Source of the DNA: Methanomicrobiales archaeon
Lineage (GTDB): Archaea; Halobacteriota; Syntropharchaeia; Alkanophagales; Methanospirareceae
Direction of reading: 5' to 3'
DNA length: 12,681 bases
Assembly: GCA_003160755.1 (NCBI GenBank)
Contig: QEXZ01000034.1
Coordinates: 1-12,681 of the forward strand
Shown one piece after another: positions 5,438 to 12,681 of this stretch (the first letter of the stretch is position 1; each line of letters starts with the position of its first letter). The notes under the pieces were generated by a model. The model searched no databases. It worked only from the letters and a program-made list of their open reading frames with translations, and had not been told where the DNA came from. Made by a program: the position numbers and the translations under genes.

Positions 5438-8400
5438 ATGCCAAAAGCAGAAGACATCAAAAGAGTGCTGGTAATCGGCTCTGGTCCTATTATCATTGGT
5501 CAGGCATGTGAATTTGATTATTCGGGGACGCAGGCATGCAAGGCGTTAAAAGAGGAAGGTTATGAGGTCGTTCTGGTGAATTCCAATCCCGCCACCATCA
5601 TGACTGACCCGGGAATGGCTGACCAGACGTACATTGAACCGCTCACCGTGGAGAATGTGGAAGAAATAATAGCAAAGGAAAGACCAGATGCTTTGCTGCC
5701 CAACCTTGGCGGTCAGACGGGACTAAATCTTTCTGCTGAGCTCAGCAAAAGAGGAATTCTGGCTAAATATGGGGTCGAGTTAATAGGCGTAGAGGCTGAT
5801 GCGATTGAACGTGGTGAAGACCGTATTTTATTCAAAGAGACTATGGCTAAACTTGGTATTTCAATGCCTGAGAGCTCGCCTGCTTATTCTGTCGTGGAAG
5901 CGGAGGAAATTGCACAGGAGTTGGGTTATCCGGTGGTCATTAGACCTGCATATACCATGGGTGGAACTGGCGGCGGGATTGCATACAACGTGGAAGAACT
6001 GAGGACAATTGTTGCCAGAGGCATCTCCGTAAGCTTGATAGGGCAAGTGCTCGTAGAAGAATCGGTTTTAGGCTGGGAAGAACTCGAACTCGAAGTAATC
6101 CGCGATAAAAAAGGAAACAAGATTACTGTTTGTTTTATCGAAAATGTTGACCCCATGGGCGTGCATACTGGCGATAGCTTTTGTGTAGCGCCGATGCTGA
6201 CGGTTGGGGAAGAACTGCAAAGGAAGTTGGAGGAACTCTCTTACAGGATTGTTGATGCCATCGGGGTATTGGGTGGAACGAACATACAATTTGCGCATAA
6301 CCTCGAAGATGGCAGAATCGTGGTTATTGAGATTAACCCACGTACTTCTCGTTCATCGGCATTAGCATCAAAAGCCACTGGTTTCCCCATTGCTCGTATA
6401 TCAGCAAAACTCGCAGTCGGTATAACCCTTGACGAGCTTCCCTACTGGAAGGAGGGCACACTTGACAAATATACGCCAGGTGGGGATTACGTAGTGGTAA
6501 AGTTTGCGAGATGGGCATTTGAGAAGTTTCCTCAGACGCAGGACATACTGGGAACGCAGATGAAAGCGGTGGGAGAGGTTATGAGCATCGGTAAGAATTT
6601 TAAGGAGGCGTTTCAAAAAGCTATTCGCTCTCTTGAGATCAAAAGATACGGCGTTGGCGGTGCAAATGATTTTGCATCGCTTTCACTCCCTGAACTCAAG
6701 GCAAAATTGGTCTATCCTTCGAGTGAGCGCGTATTCTTGATGTATGAAGCCTTGCGCAAAGGGATGTCAGTTGAAGAACTTTATCAGCTCACAAAAAGCG
6801 GCAGATGGTTTATCAGCCAGATGCAAGAGCTGGTAGAATTCGAGGAAGAGCTAAAGAAGTTCCGTGGTAAGGGCAAAGACCTGTCAGATGAAATGCTCAA
6901 AAAGGCGAAGGAGAACGGGTTCTCGGACAGATACATCGCACAACTGCTGGATAAAACAGAAAAGCAGATACGCACACAGCGGCTGAATGCAGGAAAGAAA
7001 GAGGCTTATGAGGCAGTGCCGGTAAGCGGTGCTGATGCCGCATATTATTTCTCAACGTATAATGCTGAAGATTCGGTCGGCGTGTCGTTCAAGCGGAAGG
7101 TAATGATTTTAGGCGGTGGACCTAACCGCATAGGTCAGGGCATTGAGTTTGATTATACCTGTGTGCATGCTGCTTTTGCATTACGAGAAGAGGGGCTTGA
7201 GTCGGTAATGGTCAATTGCAACCCGGAAACGGTCTCCACCGATTACGACACCTCAGACAAACTTTATTTCGAGCCTCTAACAGTCGAGGATGTATTGAGC
7301 GTCTACGAGAAAGAGAAACCTGAAGGCGTAATCGTGCAGTTTGGCGGGCAGACACCACTTAATATAGCAAGGGAACTTCATGAAGCGGGAGTAAGGATTC
7401 TAGGTACAAGCCCGGATAGCATTCATTTGGCTGAGGACAGGGAGCTGTTCAAAGAGGTGATAACAAAGCTCGAGATTCCACAGCCGGAAAGCGGCACCGC
7501 GCGTTCGGTAGAGGAGGCGCTTGCTGTTGGAAGGAAAATAGGTTTTCCGGTAATGGTGCGACCTTCTTTTGTGCTTGGTGGACGGGGCATGGAGATTGTC
7601 TATGACGAGAAAATGCTTTTGGATTATGCCAAAGCAGCAGTAGAGGTTAGCCCGGAATATCCGATGTTAATTGATAAGTTCCTGGAGCATGCTATTGAGA
7701 CCGAGGTGGATGCGATTGCTGATGGTTCCGATGTATATATTGCTGCGGTAATGGAACATATAGAGCTTGCCGGGGTTCATTCCGGAGATAGTGCCTGCGT
7801 GATTCCACCACGCAATATTTCAAAAGGTAATCTCGCAAAAATAGAGGAGTACACAAAGAAAATTGCCGATGCGCTCGAGGTCGTCGGTCTTATGAACATT
7901 CAATACGCAATCGCAAATGGCAAGGTATATATATTAGAAGCAAATCCCCGTGCTTCACGAACCGTTCCGTTAGTAAGTAAGGTTACAGGCGTCCCAATAG
8001 CTAAAATAGCAACGAAGGTGATGCTAAGCAAGAAGTTAAAAGATATGGTCAATTTGGATATGGGTAAAAAAGAAATTCCTTATTTTGGTGTGAAGGAAGC
8101 GGTATTCCCTTTTAATATGTTTCCCGATGTTGACCCTGTGCTGGGGCCCGAGATGAAATCAACGGGAGAAGTGATGGGTATTGCGCCTTCCTTTGGAGTG
8201 GCGTTTTACAAGGCGCAGGAAGCAGCGGGTATGAAATTACCCACTGAGGGCTCAGTGCTGATTTCTGTTGCTGGTAAGGAGAGGCAAGATATTCTTGCTA
8301 TAGCCGCCGGACTTGAAAAGTTAGGGTTCAGGATACTTGCAACAAAGGGTACGAAGGCGTTTTTGGATAAGAACGGCATAGAATCTGATTTAGCGCTAAA

Positions 8401-8647
8401 GCTGCACGAAGGTCGCCCCGATATAACTGATGATATTCGCAATGGAAGGATACAAATGGTAATCAATACGCCGACAGGCAGGAAAGGTAAATATGCCGAT
8501 AGCTATATCAGGAAAACCGCTATACAGCACAAAATCCCTTATATTACCACCACTGCTGCTGCAATGGCGACCGTTGCAGGAATAGAGACGGTGAAACGTG
8601 GGAATGTGGAGGTGAAGTCTATTCAGGAATATCATGGTGGTCAGTAG
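5438..8647 (+). CDS. carB: Carbamoyl phosphate synthase large subunit, full length
   Basis: CarB makes carbamoyl phosphate from bicarbonate, ammonia (from glutamine via CarA) and two ATP, feeding arginine and pyrimidine synthesis. ATG 5438 gives 1069 aa starting MPKAEDIKRVLVIGSGP, like other CarB proteins; TTG 5423 would add five residues. GGAA at 5425-5428 is a weak ribosome site. Domain order: carboxyphosphate ATP-grasp half (about 1-400), oligomerisation domain (about 400-548), carbamoyl-phosphate ATP-grasp half (starting KVMILGGGPNRIGQG near 554), and MGS-like allosteric domain (about 935-1069, with ILATKGT and NTPTGRKG). Both halves keep the EFDYSG/EFDYTC, GGQT and ENP/EANPR type motifs. 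Some archaea have CarB split in two; here it is intact. The usual neighbour carA is missing from the window; a toxin-antitoxin pair lies where it would normally be. Confidence 0.97.
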   Translation: MPKAEDIKRVLVIGSGPIIIGQACEFDYSGTQACKALKEEGYEVVLVNSNPATIMTDPGMADQTYIEPLTVENVEEIIAKERPDALLPNLGGQTGLNLSAELSKRGILAKYGVELIGVEADAIERGEDRILFKETMAKLGISMPESSPAYSVVEAEEIAQELGYPVVIRPAYTMGGTGGGIAYNVEELRTIVARGISVSLIGQVLVEESVLGWEELELEVIRDKKGNKITVCFIENVDPMGVHTGDSFCVAPMLTVGEELQRKLEELSYRIVDAIGVLGGTNIQFAHNLEDGRIVVIEINPRTSRSSALASKATGFPIARISAKLAVGITLDELPYWKEGTLDKYTPGGDYVVVKFARWAFEKFPQTQDILGTQMKAVGEVMSIGKNFKEAFQKAIRSLEIKRYGVGGANDFASLSLPELKAKLVYPSSERVFLMYEALRKGMSVEELYQLTKSGRWFISQMQELVEFEEELKKFRGKGKDLSDEMLKKAKENGFSDRYIAQLLDKTEKQIRTQRLNAGKKEAYEAVPVSGADAAYYFSTYNAEDSVGVSFKRKVMILGGGPNRIGQGIEFDYTCVHAAFALREEGLESVMVNCNPETVSTDYDTSDKLYFEPLTVEDVLSVYEKEKPEGVIVQFGGQTPLNIARELHEAGVRILGTSPDSIHLAEDRELFKEVITKLEIPQPESGTARSVEEALAVGRKIGFPVMVRPSFVLGGRGMEIVYDEKMLLDYAKAAVEVSPEYPMLIDKFLEHAIETEVDAIADGSDVYIAAVMEHIELAGVHSGDSACVIPPRNISKGNLAKIEEYTKKIADALEVVGLMNIQYAIANGKVYILEANPRASRTVPLVSKVTGVPIAKIATKVMLSKKLKDMVNLDMGKKEIPYFGVKEAVFPFNMFPDVDPVLGPEMKSTGEVMGIAPSFGVAFYKAQEAAGMKLPTEGSVLISVAGKERQDILAIAAGLEKLGFRILATKGTKAFLDKNGIESDLALKLHEGRPDITDDIRNGRIQMVINTPTGRKGKYADSYIRKTAIQHKIPYITTTAAAMATVAGIETVKRGNVEVKSIQEYHGGQ

Positions 8648-8660
8648 ATACAAAATGTAA

Positions 8661-8811
8661 AAACCACGAGATTTCACAAGATTAACACAAGACCAGAGAT
8701 CAGAGAGAGAAAACGATTTAGAGTTCTTGATCTTTGCCTTTTCTCGTGAAATATGGGGCCCTGCCCCATGACCCGCAAGCCGTAAGGGCTTATGTGTACT
8801 CTTGTGGTTAC
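8661..8811 (-). repeat. palindromic element with double hairpin, copy B
   Basis: Fourteen bases after the carB stop, AACCACGAG (8662-8670) is mirrored by CTTGTGGTT (8801-8809), an 8-of-9 inverted match bounding about 150 bp. Near its right end, read on the minus strand, the element repeats the copy A module. AAGCC/GGCTT forms the first hairpin (8779-8790 region), and ATGGGGC (8753-8759) / GCCCCAT (8763-8769) a perfect 7-bp second one. Compared with copy A the outer stem bases differ on both sides, so pairing is kept. It has no open frame and no transposase. A non-autonomous MITE/REP-like element is the simplest reading. Confidence 0.65.
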
Positions 8812-8822
8812 TTTTCGGAATG

Positions 8823-8832
8823 ACTATAAAAT
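8823..8832 (+). promoter_or_regulatory. TATA-like promoter upstream of the 132-residue protein
   Basis: ACTATAAAAT predicts a transcription start near 8850 and a leader of about 95 bases. A second candidate, CATAAAAT at 8912-8919, lies so close to ATG 8945 that the Shine-Dalgarno site would fall at or before the transcript start, so the first box is preferred. The rest of 8812-8944 holds no gene I can support. Confidence 0.4.
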
Positions 8833-8944
8833 GCGTGCAGCATCATCCTGAGGCGAGTCCGGGTCCGTGGGATACGGAGAAAAAGTTCTTTGATGAGCAT
8901 GTACAGAGTTCATAAAATGAGGGATAAGAAGGAAGGGGGAAAAA

Positions 8945-9343
8945 ATGAGCGGGCAAAAATCTGATGTGAATGCAAAAAGGGACACGATTAATATTTTCAA
9001 AATAGGAAGTCTGTGGTGCTTCAAATATTTCTTCGGTGACCGAGAACTCTTTGTGGGGCTATCTGAATACTACAACCGCGATAAGTACAGATTTGAGCTT
9101 AAAAACGTTGGAGAGAGGAATAAAGTAATGAAGTCCTTTGAGGAGAAGGGGTTTGAAACCACCTTGATTGGGGATACAGCAGAATATACGGTGAAGATTG
9201 GCCGGTTTAAGAAGTATGCACCAATTCTGAGGAATTCTATTGACTCCACAGAAGGGGAAAAGGAGAGGGTATTTATAATGAAAGATTTGGCATCGGTGGA
9301 GGAAGCGATAGGGCGGGGCGCTGAAAAAGTTAGCGATGATTAA
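8945..9343 (+). CDS. conserved-looking hypothetical protein, 132 aa
   Basis: I do not recognise the family. The start is well supported: AGGAAGGGGG (8931-8940) sits just before ATG 8945. The protein is soluble, with no signal peptide or membrane segment. After a polar N-terminus of about 15 residues comes an aromatic-rich stretch (SLWCFKYFFGDRELF, about 22-36). Then alternating strands and helices follow (YRFELKNVGERNKVMKSF; EYTVKIGRFKKYAPIL) and a C-terminal helix (MKDLASVEEAIGRGAEKV). This suggests a small alpha/beta fold. Only one cysteine is present, so it is not a zinc-finger. No neighbour explains it: the repeat after carB lies upstream and the TPR membrane gene downstream on the same strand with its own promoter. 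Confidence 0.75.
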   Translation: MSGQKSDVNAKRDTINIFKIGSLWCFKYFFGDRELFVGLSEYYNRDKYRFELKNVGERNKVMKSFEEKGFETTLIGDTAEYTVKIGRFKKYAPILRNSIDSTEGEKERVFIMKDLASVEEAIGRGAEKVSDD

Positions 9344-9455
9344 AAAGTTTCCTCATAGCATCCTGCCAAGTCTGTGTTTTCTATTTTTACTTACGAGCTT
9401 ACCTATTCTCATTAAGTACGGTTTAGGGTGTAGAATAGAGCGTTCACCCAAAACA

Positions 9456-9484
9456 TTTATATTTTGCATTTTATATGATCATAT
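9456..9484 (+). promoter_or_regulatory. TATA box plus perfect 12-bp palindrome (candidate operator) of the TPR gene
   Basis: TTTATATT (9456-9463) predicts a transcription start near 9485-9489. ATATGATCATAT (9473-9484) is a perfect palindrome lying between the box and the Shine-Dalgarno site AGGAGGGGGT (9493-9502). A protein bound there would cover the transcription start and block RNA polymerase, the usual layout of archaeal repression. The spacer 9344-9505 shows no credible gene; an open frame from 9336 to 9518 there runs over the promoter and ribosome-binding site. Confidence 0.5.
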
Positions 9485-9505
9485 GACAGATCAGGAGGGG
9501 GTAGC

Positions 9506-11329
9506 TTGTCACCTTTAGATTATCTTTTGGAAATAGTACAAGGGGAAATATCAAAACTTCCTTGGCCTTACAATGTATTAATCACATTAATTGGTTTTGT
9601 TTTAGTTTTACTTCTTGCATTTAATATAAAAACCATTAGAGAAAGGGTTAAGTCTCACAGTAAAAAGTTAAATCGCTTGCTTGAACTGATGCTTTTCATA
9701 CTTATTCTTTCTCTTGTAGCGTTTTTTATCGTTAATGCTTTCTATTTTCCCAAACCCCCGGAAGATCAATTAGTGGTGGCAATTTCACCTTTTTATTACA
9801 TTGACGAATCTGGGCAAACTGGGTCTGATATTAATACTGCGAATGATTTTAAGGAAAGACTTGCGGCAGAGAAAAATCTTGGAATAAAGGTTATAATGTT
9901 AGATAATCCAATATGTGATAGCAAAGATGCGGAATTTCAGGGTAAAAAAGTAGGAGCCCATTTGGTCGTTTATGGCGAATCAAAAAAGAAGATGGCAGAC
10001 ATAGAAGAGATAATATACTATATTCTCCCGCTACCATGCTTAGTACCTTTGGAAATACCTTCAGAGATGCCTCTTTTAGAGTATCAGACTGAAGAAATGG
10101 GCAGCATCTTTATAACTGAAAAAGCCACGTTTTCCATGGCTACAGAAGACCCTATTACAATTATTGAATCCTTAAAAGAAAACGCATCTTCCGCTATATA
10201 CACCATCGGTGCATTTGAGAACTATAAAAAATCGGATTTTACTTCAGCAATTACTTTCTTTACGTCTATCAAAAACTATGACAGTCAATCCATAATACTA
10301 TTTTATATCGCAAATTGTTATTATTCTAATAATGATTTGAATGAAAGTTTGCAATATCTCGATAAAGCCGTCGAGATAAATCCTCAATTTGCTAGGGCAT
10401 GGAGCAACAAAGGCGCTGCCCTTGGCATTTTAGGTAAGTATGAAGAAGCCATAGTAGCCTGTGATAAAGCCGTCGAGATAAATCCTCAATTTGCTGAGGC
10501 GTGGTGCAACAAAGGCGTTGCCCTTACTATTCTGAGCAGGTATGAGGAAACTACGGTAGCCTATGATAGTGCCACCAATATAAACCCTCAATCTGCTGAG
10601 ACATGGAGCAACAAAGGCGTTGCTTTAATTAATTTGGGCAGATATGAGGCGGCCATAGCAGCCTGTGATAAAGCCATCGAGATAAAACCCCAATCTGCAG
10701 AGGCATGGAGCATCAAAGGCGTTGCTTTAATTAATTTGGGCAGATATGAGGAAGCCATAGTAGCCTATAATAAAGCCATCGAGATAAATCCTCAATTTGC
10801 TACAACATGGTACATCAAAGGAATTACTCTCGGTATTTTGGGCAGATATGAGGAAGCCATAGTAGCCTATAATAAAGCCATCGAGATAAATCCGCAATTT
10901 GCTGAGGCGTGGTGCAACAAAGGAACTGCTCTCAGTGATTTGGGTAGGTTTGAGGAATCCCTTGTAGTCCATGATAAAGCTATCGAGATAAACCCACAAC
11001 TTGTAGAGGCATGGTATAACAAAGGAAATGCCTTAAAGGATTTGGGCAGGTATGAGGAAGCTATAGCCGCCTATGACAAAGCTATCGAGATAACTCCTCA
11101 ATTTACTGAGGCGTGGAACAACAAAGGAAATGCTTTACGGGATTTAGGCAGATATGAAGAAGCTATAGCTGCCTTTGATAAAGCCATCGAGATAAATCCA
11201 CAAGATGCAAAAGCATGGTACAATAAAGGAATTATTTTGGGAAGGTTGGGTAGGTATGAAGAAGCAAAAGAAGCATTTAATCGGTCCCGTGAAATAGATC
11301 CAACAATTGAGATACCTTATATTTTGTAG
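9506..11329 (+). CDS. membrane-anchored TPR-repeat protein
   Basis: The 607-residue protein starts at TTG 9506, fixed by AGGAGGGGGT at 9493-9502. Two membrane helices lie at about 22-41 and 59-80, joined by a strongly basic loop (IKTIRERVKSHSKKLNRL). By the positive-inside rule the loop is cytoplasmic and both termini face outside. Residues about 87-195 form a mixed alpha/beta region, including LVVAISPFYYID and KVGAHLVVYGES, reminiscent of TolB/FlgO-like N-terminal folds, though I would not name it. From about 261 there are ten 34-residue TPR units; units 2-10 (residues 295-600) are in perfect register and end in EINPQ-type turns. TPR arrays hold protein partners, so an extracytoplasmic scaffold is the likely role; the partner is unknown. 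The gene is AT-rich compared with carB and rtcA and converges on rtcA. Confidence 0.85.
   Translation: MSPLDYLLEIVQGEISKLPWPYNVLITLIGFVLVLLLAFNIKTIRERVKSHSKKLNRLLELMLFILILSLVAFFIVNAFYFPKPPEDQLVVAISPFYYIDESGQTGSDINTANDFKERLAAEKNLGIKVIMLDNPICDSKDAEFQGKKVGAHLVVYGESKKKMADIEEIIYYILPLPCLVPLEIPSEMPLLEYQTEEMGSIFITEKATFSMATEDPITIIESLKENASSAIYTIGAFENYKKSDFTSAITFFTSIKNYDSQSIILFYIANCYYSNNDLNESLQYLDKAVEINPQFARAWSNKGAALGILGKYEEAIVACDKAVEINPQFAEAWCNKGVALTILSRYEETTVAYDSATNINPQSAETWSNKGVALINLGRYEAAIAACDKAIEIKPQSAEAWSIKGVALINLGRYEEAIVAYNKAIEINPQFATTWYIKGITLGILGRYEEAIVAYNKAIEINPQFAEAWCNKGTALSDLGRFEESLVVHDKAIEINPQLVEAWYNKGNALKDLGRYEEAIAAYDKAIEITPQFTEAWNNKGNALRDLGRYEEAIAAFDKAIEINPQDAKAWYNKGIILGRLGRYEEAKEAFNRSREIDPTIEIPYIL
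10388..11305 (+). repeat. nine tandem 102-bp coding repeats (TPR units)
   Basis: The stretch is exactly 918 bp, or nine units of 102 bp with no indels. Neighbouring units share long identical DNA. Units 4 and 5 share a segment from GGCGTTGCTTTAATTAATTT onward (about 10615 and 10717). Units 5 and 6 share a segment from GAAGCCATAGTAGCCTATAA onward (about 10750 and 10852). Identity at silent positions points to recent duplication or gene conversion. Confidence 0.85.
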
Positions 11330-11379
11330 GATTATTTTTATCCCGCTAAATATTCAGAGAACGTTCCATAATCTGCGAA

Positions 11380-12423
11380 TTACCCCTTCCTAATCACAAA
11401 AACCACTCCCTCCCCTTCCTTTTCCTCTTCCTCTATCACAAACTCAACATCCAAAAACTTCTTTGTCACGTACATGTTCGTTTCGAGATGCTTCGTAACT
11501 TCACGAACCCTCATCTCCGACTTGCCGTTTGCAAGAGCGATATAAGGAATAAGCTGGTCGGCAAGATAGACATCAACCGTAGATGCAGATGCAGATTCCA
11601 ATTCGTTTATGATGTTCCCTGCTGCTTCTTCACCCACGCGTTCCGCTCGTTTGCCTCGCTCGCCCAGTGCACTGCCGCTTTTGTAGCCCTTCCATAGCGT
11701 TATGCCACAGCCCGTCGTCCTCTTACCGTTCCTCTCATCAATCTCGGTTTTTAGCTCGCTATCGTATCCCTCCGCATTTAATACGTTTTCCGCGGCTTTC
11801 GCCTGTCTTTCCGCTACGTGCGCTGGAAGCCCGCAGGAATGAGAGATGCCCTTTACGACTCCTTCTCCTGTTCTCTCAGCCTCCACTAAGACAATTCCAT
11901 TCAACTGATGCGAAGGCGTTATTTTTGCTTCTACCAATCCGTTACCTTTTGGGTAATAACCCCTACGTTTCAGGTCGAGATGCACGTCACAACTCATTTC
12001 ACGAATAGCTTTAAGGAACAGTTCCGTGTAAAAATCCATTGGCGGCGACCATTTAACGTCTGTTCCGCCTCTTATACGCACTTTCGTCTCGCTATCCGCA
12101 AAAACCGCAACTGGAATAAGACACTGCAATAGCAATGTGATGCTTCCTGCAGTGCCTATGTCTATTTCACCTTCAAATCCGTTTAACGCACCGGGTGTGA
12201 ATTTTAACCCTGTAGAACGCAACTCCAGTCCCTCTGTTCTACCACCAGACAGTTTTTCTACCGCTTTCACCGCATGCAGATGCTGTGCTGAAAGTCCGGG
12301 ATTGGGTCTGTTCGCTCTTATGTTCTCTATCTCTACTTCCTCGCCTGTTATCGCCGCAAGAGCGATTGCAGTCCTTATTATCTGCCCGCCGCCTTCGCCG
12401 TAGGTGCCGTCTATTTTTACCAT
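11380..12423 (-). CDS. rtcA: RNA 3'-terminal phosphate cyclase
   Basis: RtcA uses ATP to turn an RNA 3'-phosphate into a 2',3'-cyclic phosphate, through an adenylated histidine, in RNA repair and processing. The 347-residue length is typical. The N-terminus GTYGEGGGQIIRTAIALAAI is the family's best-known motif. Further conserved parts are NPGLSAQHLHAV, IDIGTAGSITLLLQ, the RRGYYPKGNG turn, and VYLADQLIPYIALA. The nucleotide-accepting histidine should be His312 in TKHLETN. ATG 12423 is favoured because the family begins right at this motif; no clear Shine-Dalgarno site is seen, and an A/T hairpin (12429-12451) lies just upstream instead. The upstream neighbour is map on the same strand; rtcB and archease are not in the window. 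Confidence 0.96.
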   Translation of the reverse strand: MVKIDGTYGEGGGQIIRTAIALAAITGEEVEIENIRANRPNPGLSAQHLHAVKAVEKLSGGRTEGLELRSTGLKFTPGALNGFEGEIDIGTAGSITLLLQCLIPVAVFADSETKVRIRGGTDVKWSPPMDFYTELFLKAIREMSCDVHLDLKRRGYYPKGNGLVEAKITPSHQLNGIVLVEAERTGEGVVKGISHSCGLPAHVAERQAKAAENVLNAEGYDSELKTEIDERNGKRTTGCGITLWKGYKSGSALGERGKRAERVGEEAAGNIINELESASASTVDVYLADQLIPYIALANGKSEMRVREVTKHLETNMYVTKKFLDVEFVIEEEEKEGEGVVFVIRKG

Positions 12424-12428
12424 AAACT

Positions 12429-12451
12429 TTCTTTCTTTGAAAAAGAAAGAA
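12429..12451 (-). promoter_or_regulatory. perfect 10-bp inverted repeat in the rtcA leader
   Basis: TTCTTTCTTT (12429-12438) and AAAGAAAGAA (12442-12451) form a perfect stem with a 3-base loop, ending five bases before the rtcA start codon. In the mRNA this weak A-U stem would hide the purine-rich run that is the only candidate ribosome-binding sequence (AAAGAAAGAA). It may tune rtcA translation or be a regulator-binding site; either is inference. Confidence 0.45.
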
Positions 12452-12495
12452 CCTTTACTAAGAAAGAAATAGTGAAATTACAATATCCTCAAAAT

Positions 12496-12600
12496 TCACC
12501 GCAGAGCACACGGAAAATAGCGGTTTAGTGGTTTGGATATTTAGCTAACGAGCTGAACCGCTAATAAACTAAACCTCTAATTTCGCGCTCTCCGCGGTGA
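12496..12600. repeat. fold-back element between map and rtcA
   Basis: The outer arms TCACCGCAGAG (12496-12506) and CTCCGCGGTGA (12590-12600) match at 10 of 11 pairs. Inside them AGCGGTT pairs with AACCGCT and GTTTAGT with ACTAAAC, and AGCT-AACG-AGCT forms a small central hairpin, so the 105 bases can fold back on themselves in several ways. The right arm abuts the map stop codon. It may end the map transcript. The arm resembles the AACCAC-type repeats in style but is not a clear copy. Confidence 0.55.
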
Positions 12601-12681
12601 TTAGACAATTCTTTTTGTCGTTACCTCACAACCATCCGCCGTCACGATTATCGTATGCTCGGCTTGCGAAACTAACCCTTC
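12601..12681 (-). CDS. map: Methionine aminopeptidase (type II, archaeal), C-terminal end only
   Basis: The window ends inside this gene: only the last 26 codons and stop (TTA at 12601-12603 on the plus strand) are present. The residues GLVSQAEHTIIVTADGCEV match the final strand pair of archaeal/eukaryotic-type methionine aminopeptidases, including the Gln-Ala-Glu-His segment whose Glu is normally one of the metal ligands. The enzyme removes the first methionine from new proteins. It lies upstream of rtcA on the same strand, separated by about 177 bases that hold the fold-back element, so co-transcription is uncertain. Confidence 0.85.
   Translation of the reverse strand, partial: EGLVSQAEHTIIVTADGCEVTTKRIV

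Noticed and set aside
8835..8894. Short frame starting GTG with the residues PGPWDTEKK, as a possible gene remnant
   Set aside because: Only 19 codons long before TGA at 8892; one base change in the A-run would extend it, but nothing identifies a family.
9336..9518. 60-codon frame between the hypothetical protein and the TPR gene
   Set aside because: It spans the TATA box, palindrome and ribosome-binding site of the TPR gene and overlaps both neighbours; its content is low-complexity hydrophobic.
10727..10999. 90-codon minus-strand frame with internal repeats
   Set aside because: It is the reverse of the tandem TPR repeats, and its repetition follows from theirs.
10388..11305. Regular repeat spacing, considered as a CRISPR-like array
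   Set aside because: The units are in-frame 102-bp TPR codons without unique spacers.
11488..12403. Several plus-strand frames opposite rtcA
   Set aside because: They are antisense shadows of a strongly conserved gene, rich in Ser, Arg and Cys, without start signals.

Overview
The window looks like a chromosomal segment of an archaeon, probably a euryarchaeote. GMP synthase is present as the separate ATP-pyrophosphatase subunit (the split archaeal form). RNA 3'-phosphate cyclase and a type II methionine aminopeptidase tail are also present. Several genes sit behind archaeal TATA-like boxes and purine-rich Shine-Dalgarno sites. A methane-cycling lineage such as the ANME-1/Methanophagales or Syntrophoarchaeum group is my guess from overall feel, not something the sequence proves.

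Layout, left to right. (1) 1-1945 is accessory in character: a possible gene tail, an AT-rich spacer, and a solitary 412-residue protein with a C-terminal PD-(D/E)XK nuclease-like domain behind an unrecognised N-terminal domain carrying a His/Cys motif. (2) 1973-3850 holds two housekeeping genes, guaAB and hisF, separated by a double-hairpin repeat. (3) 3946-5388 is a small patch of toxin-antitoxin and mobile-type genes in various states of decay: the tail of a BrnT-like toxin overlapping an intact CopG/BrnA-type antitoxin, an ATPase gene reduced to its two ends, and an intact overlapping DUF433/DUF5615 (PIN-like) pair. (4) 5438-8647 is a full-length carB with no carA beside it. (5) 8661-8811 is a palindromic repeat related to the one after guaAB. 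(6) 8945-11329 holds an unknown 132-residue protein and a membrane-anchored TPR protein whose nine perfect 102-bp-phase repeats look recently homogenised. (7) On the minus strand are rtcA and, entering from the right edge, the last 26 codons of map, separated by a fold-back element.

The housekeeping genes belong to unrelated pathways (purines, histidine, arginine/pyrimidines, RNA repair, protein N-terminal processing), mostly appear to have their own promoters, and do not form one operon. What ties the window together is the set of dispersed repeats. At least three intergenic regions carry AACCAC-bounded repeats of one family, two of them with a GC-rich double-hairpin module whose stem differs by paired changes. 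A fourth spacer carries a similar fold-back. The most interesting leads are that repeat family, the nuclease with the unknown N-terminal domain, the decaying TA patch, and the TPR protein with a perfect palindrome over its predicted transcription start. I see no CRISPR array, no tRNA or rRNA, and no complete insertion sequence.
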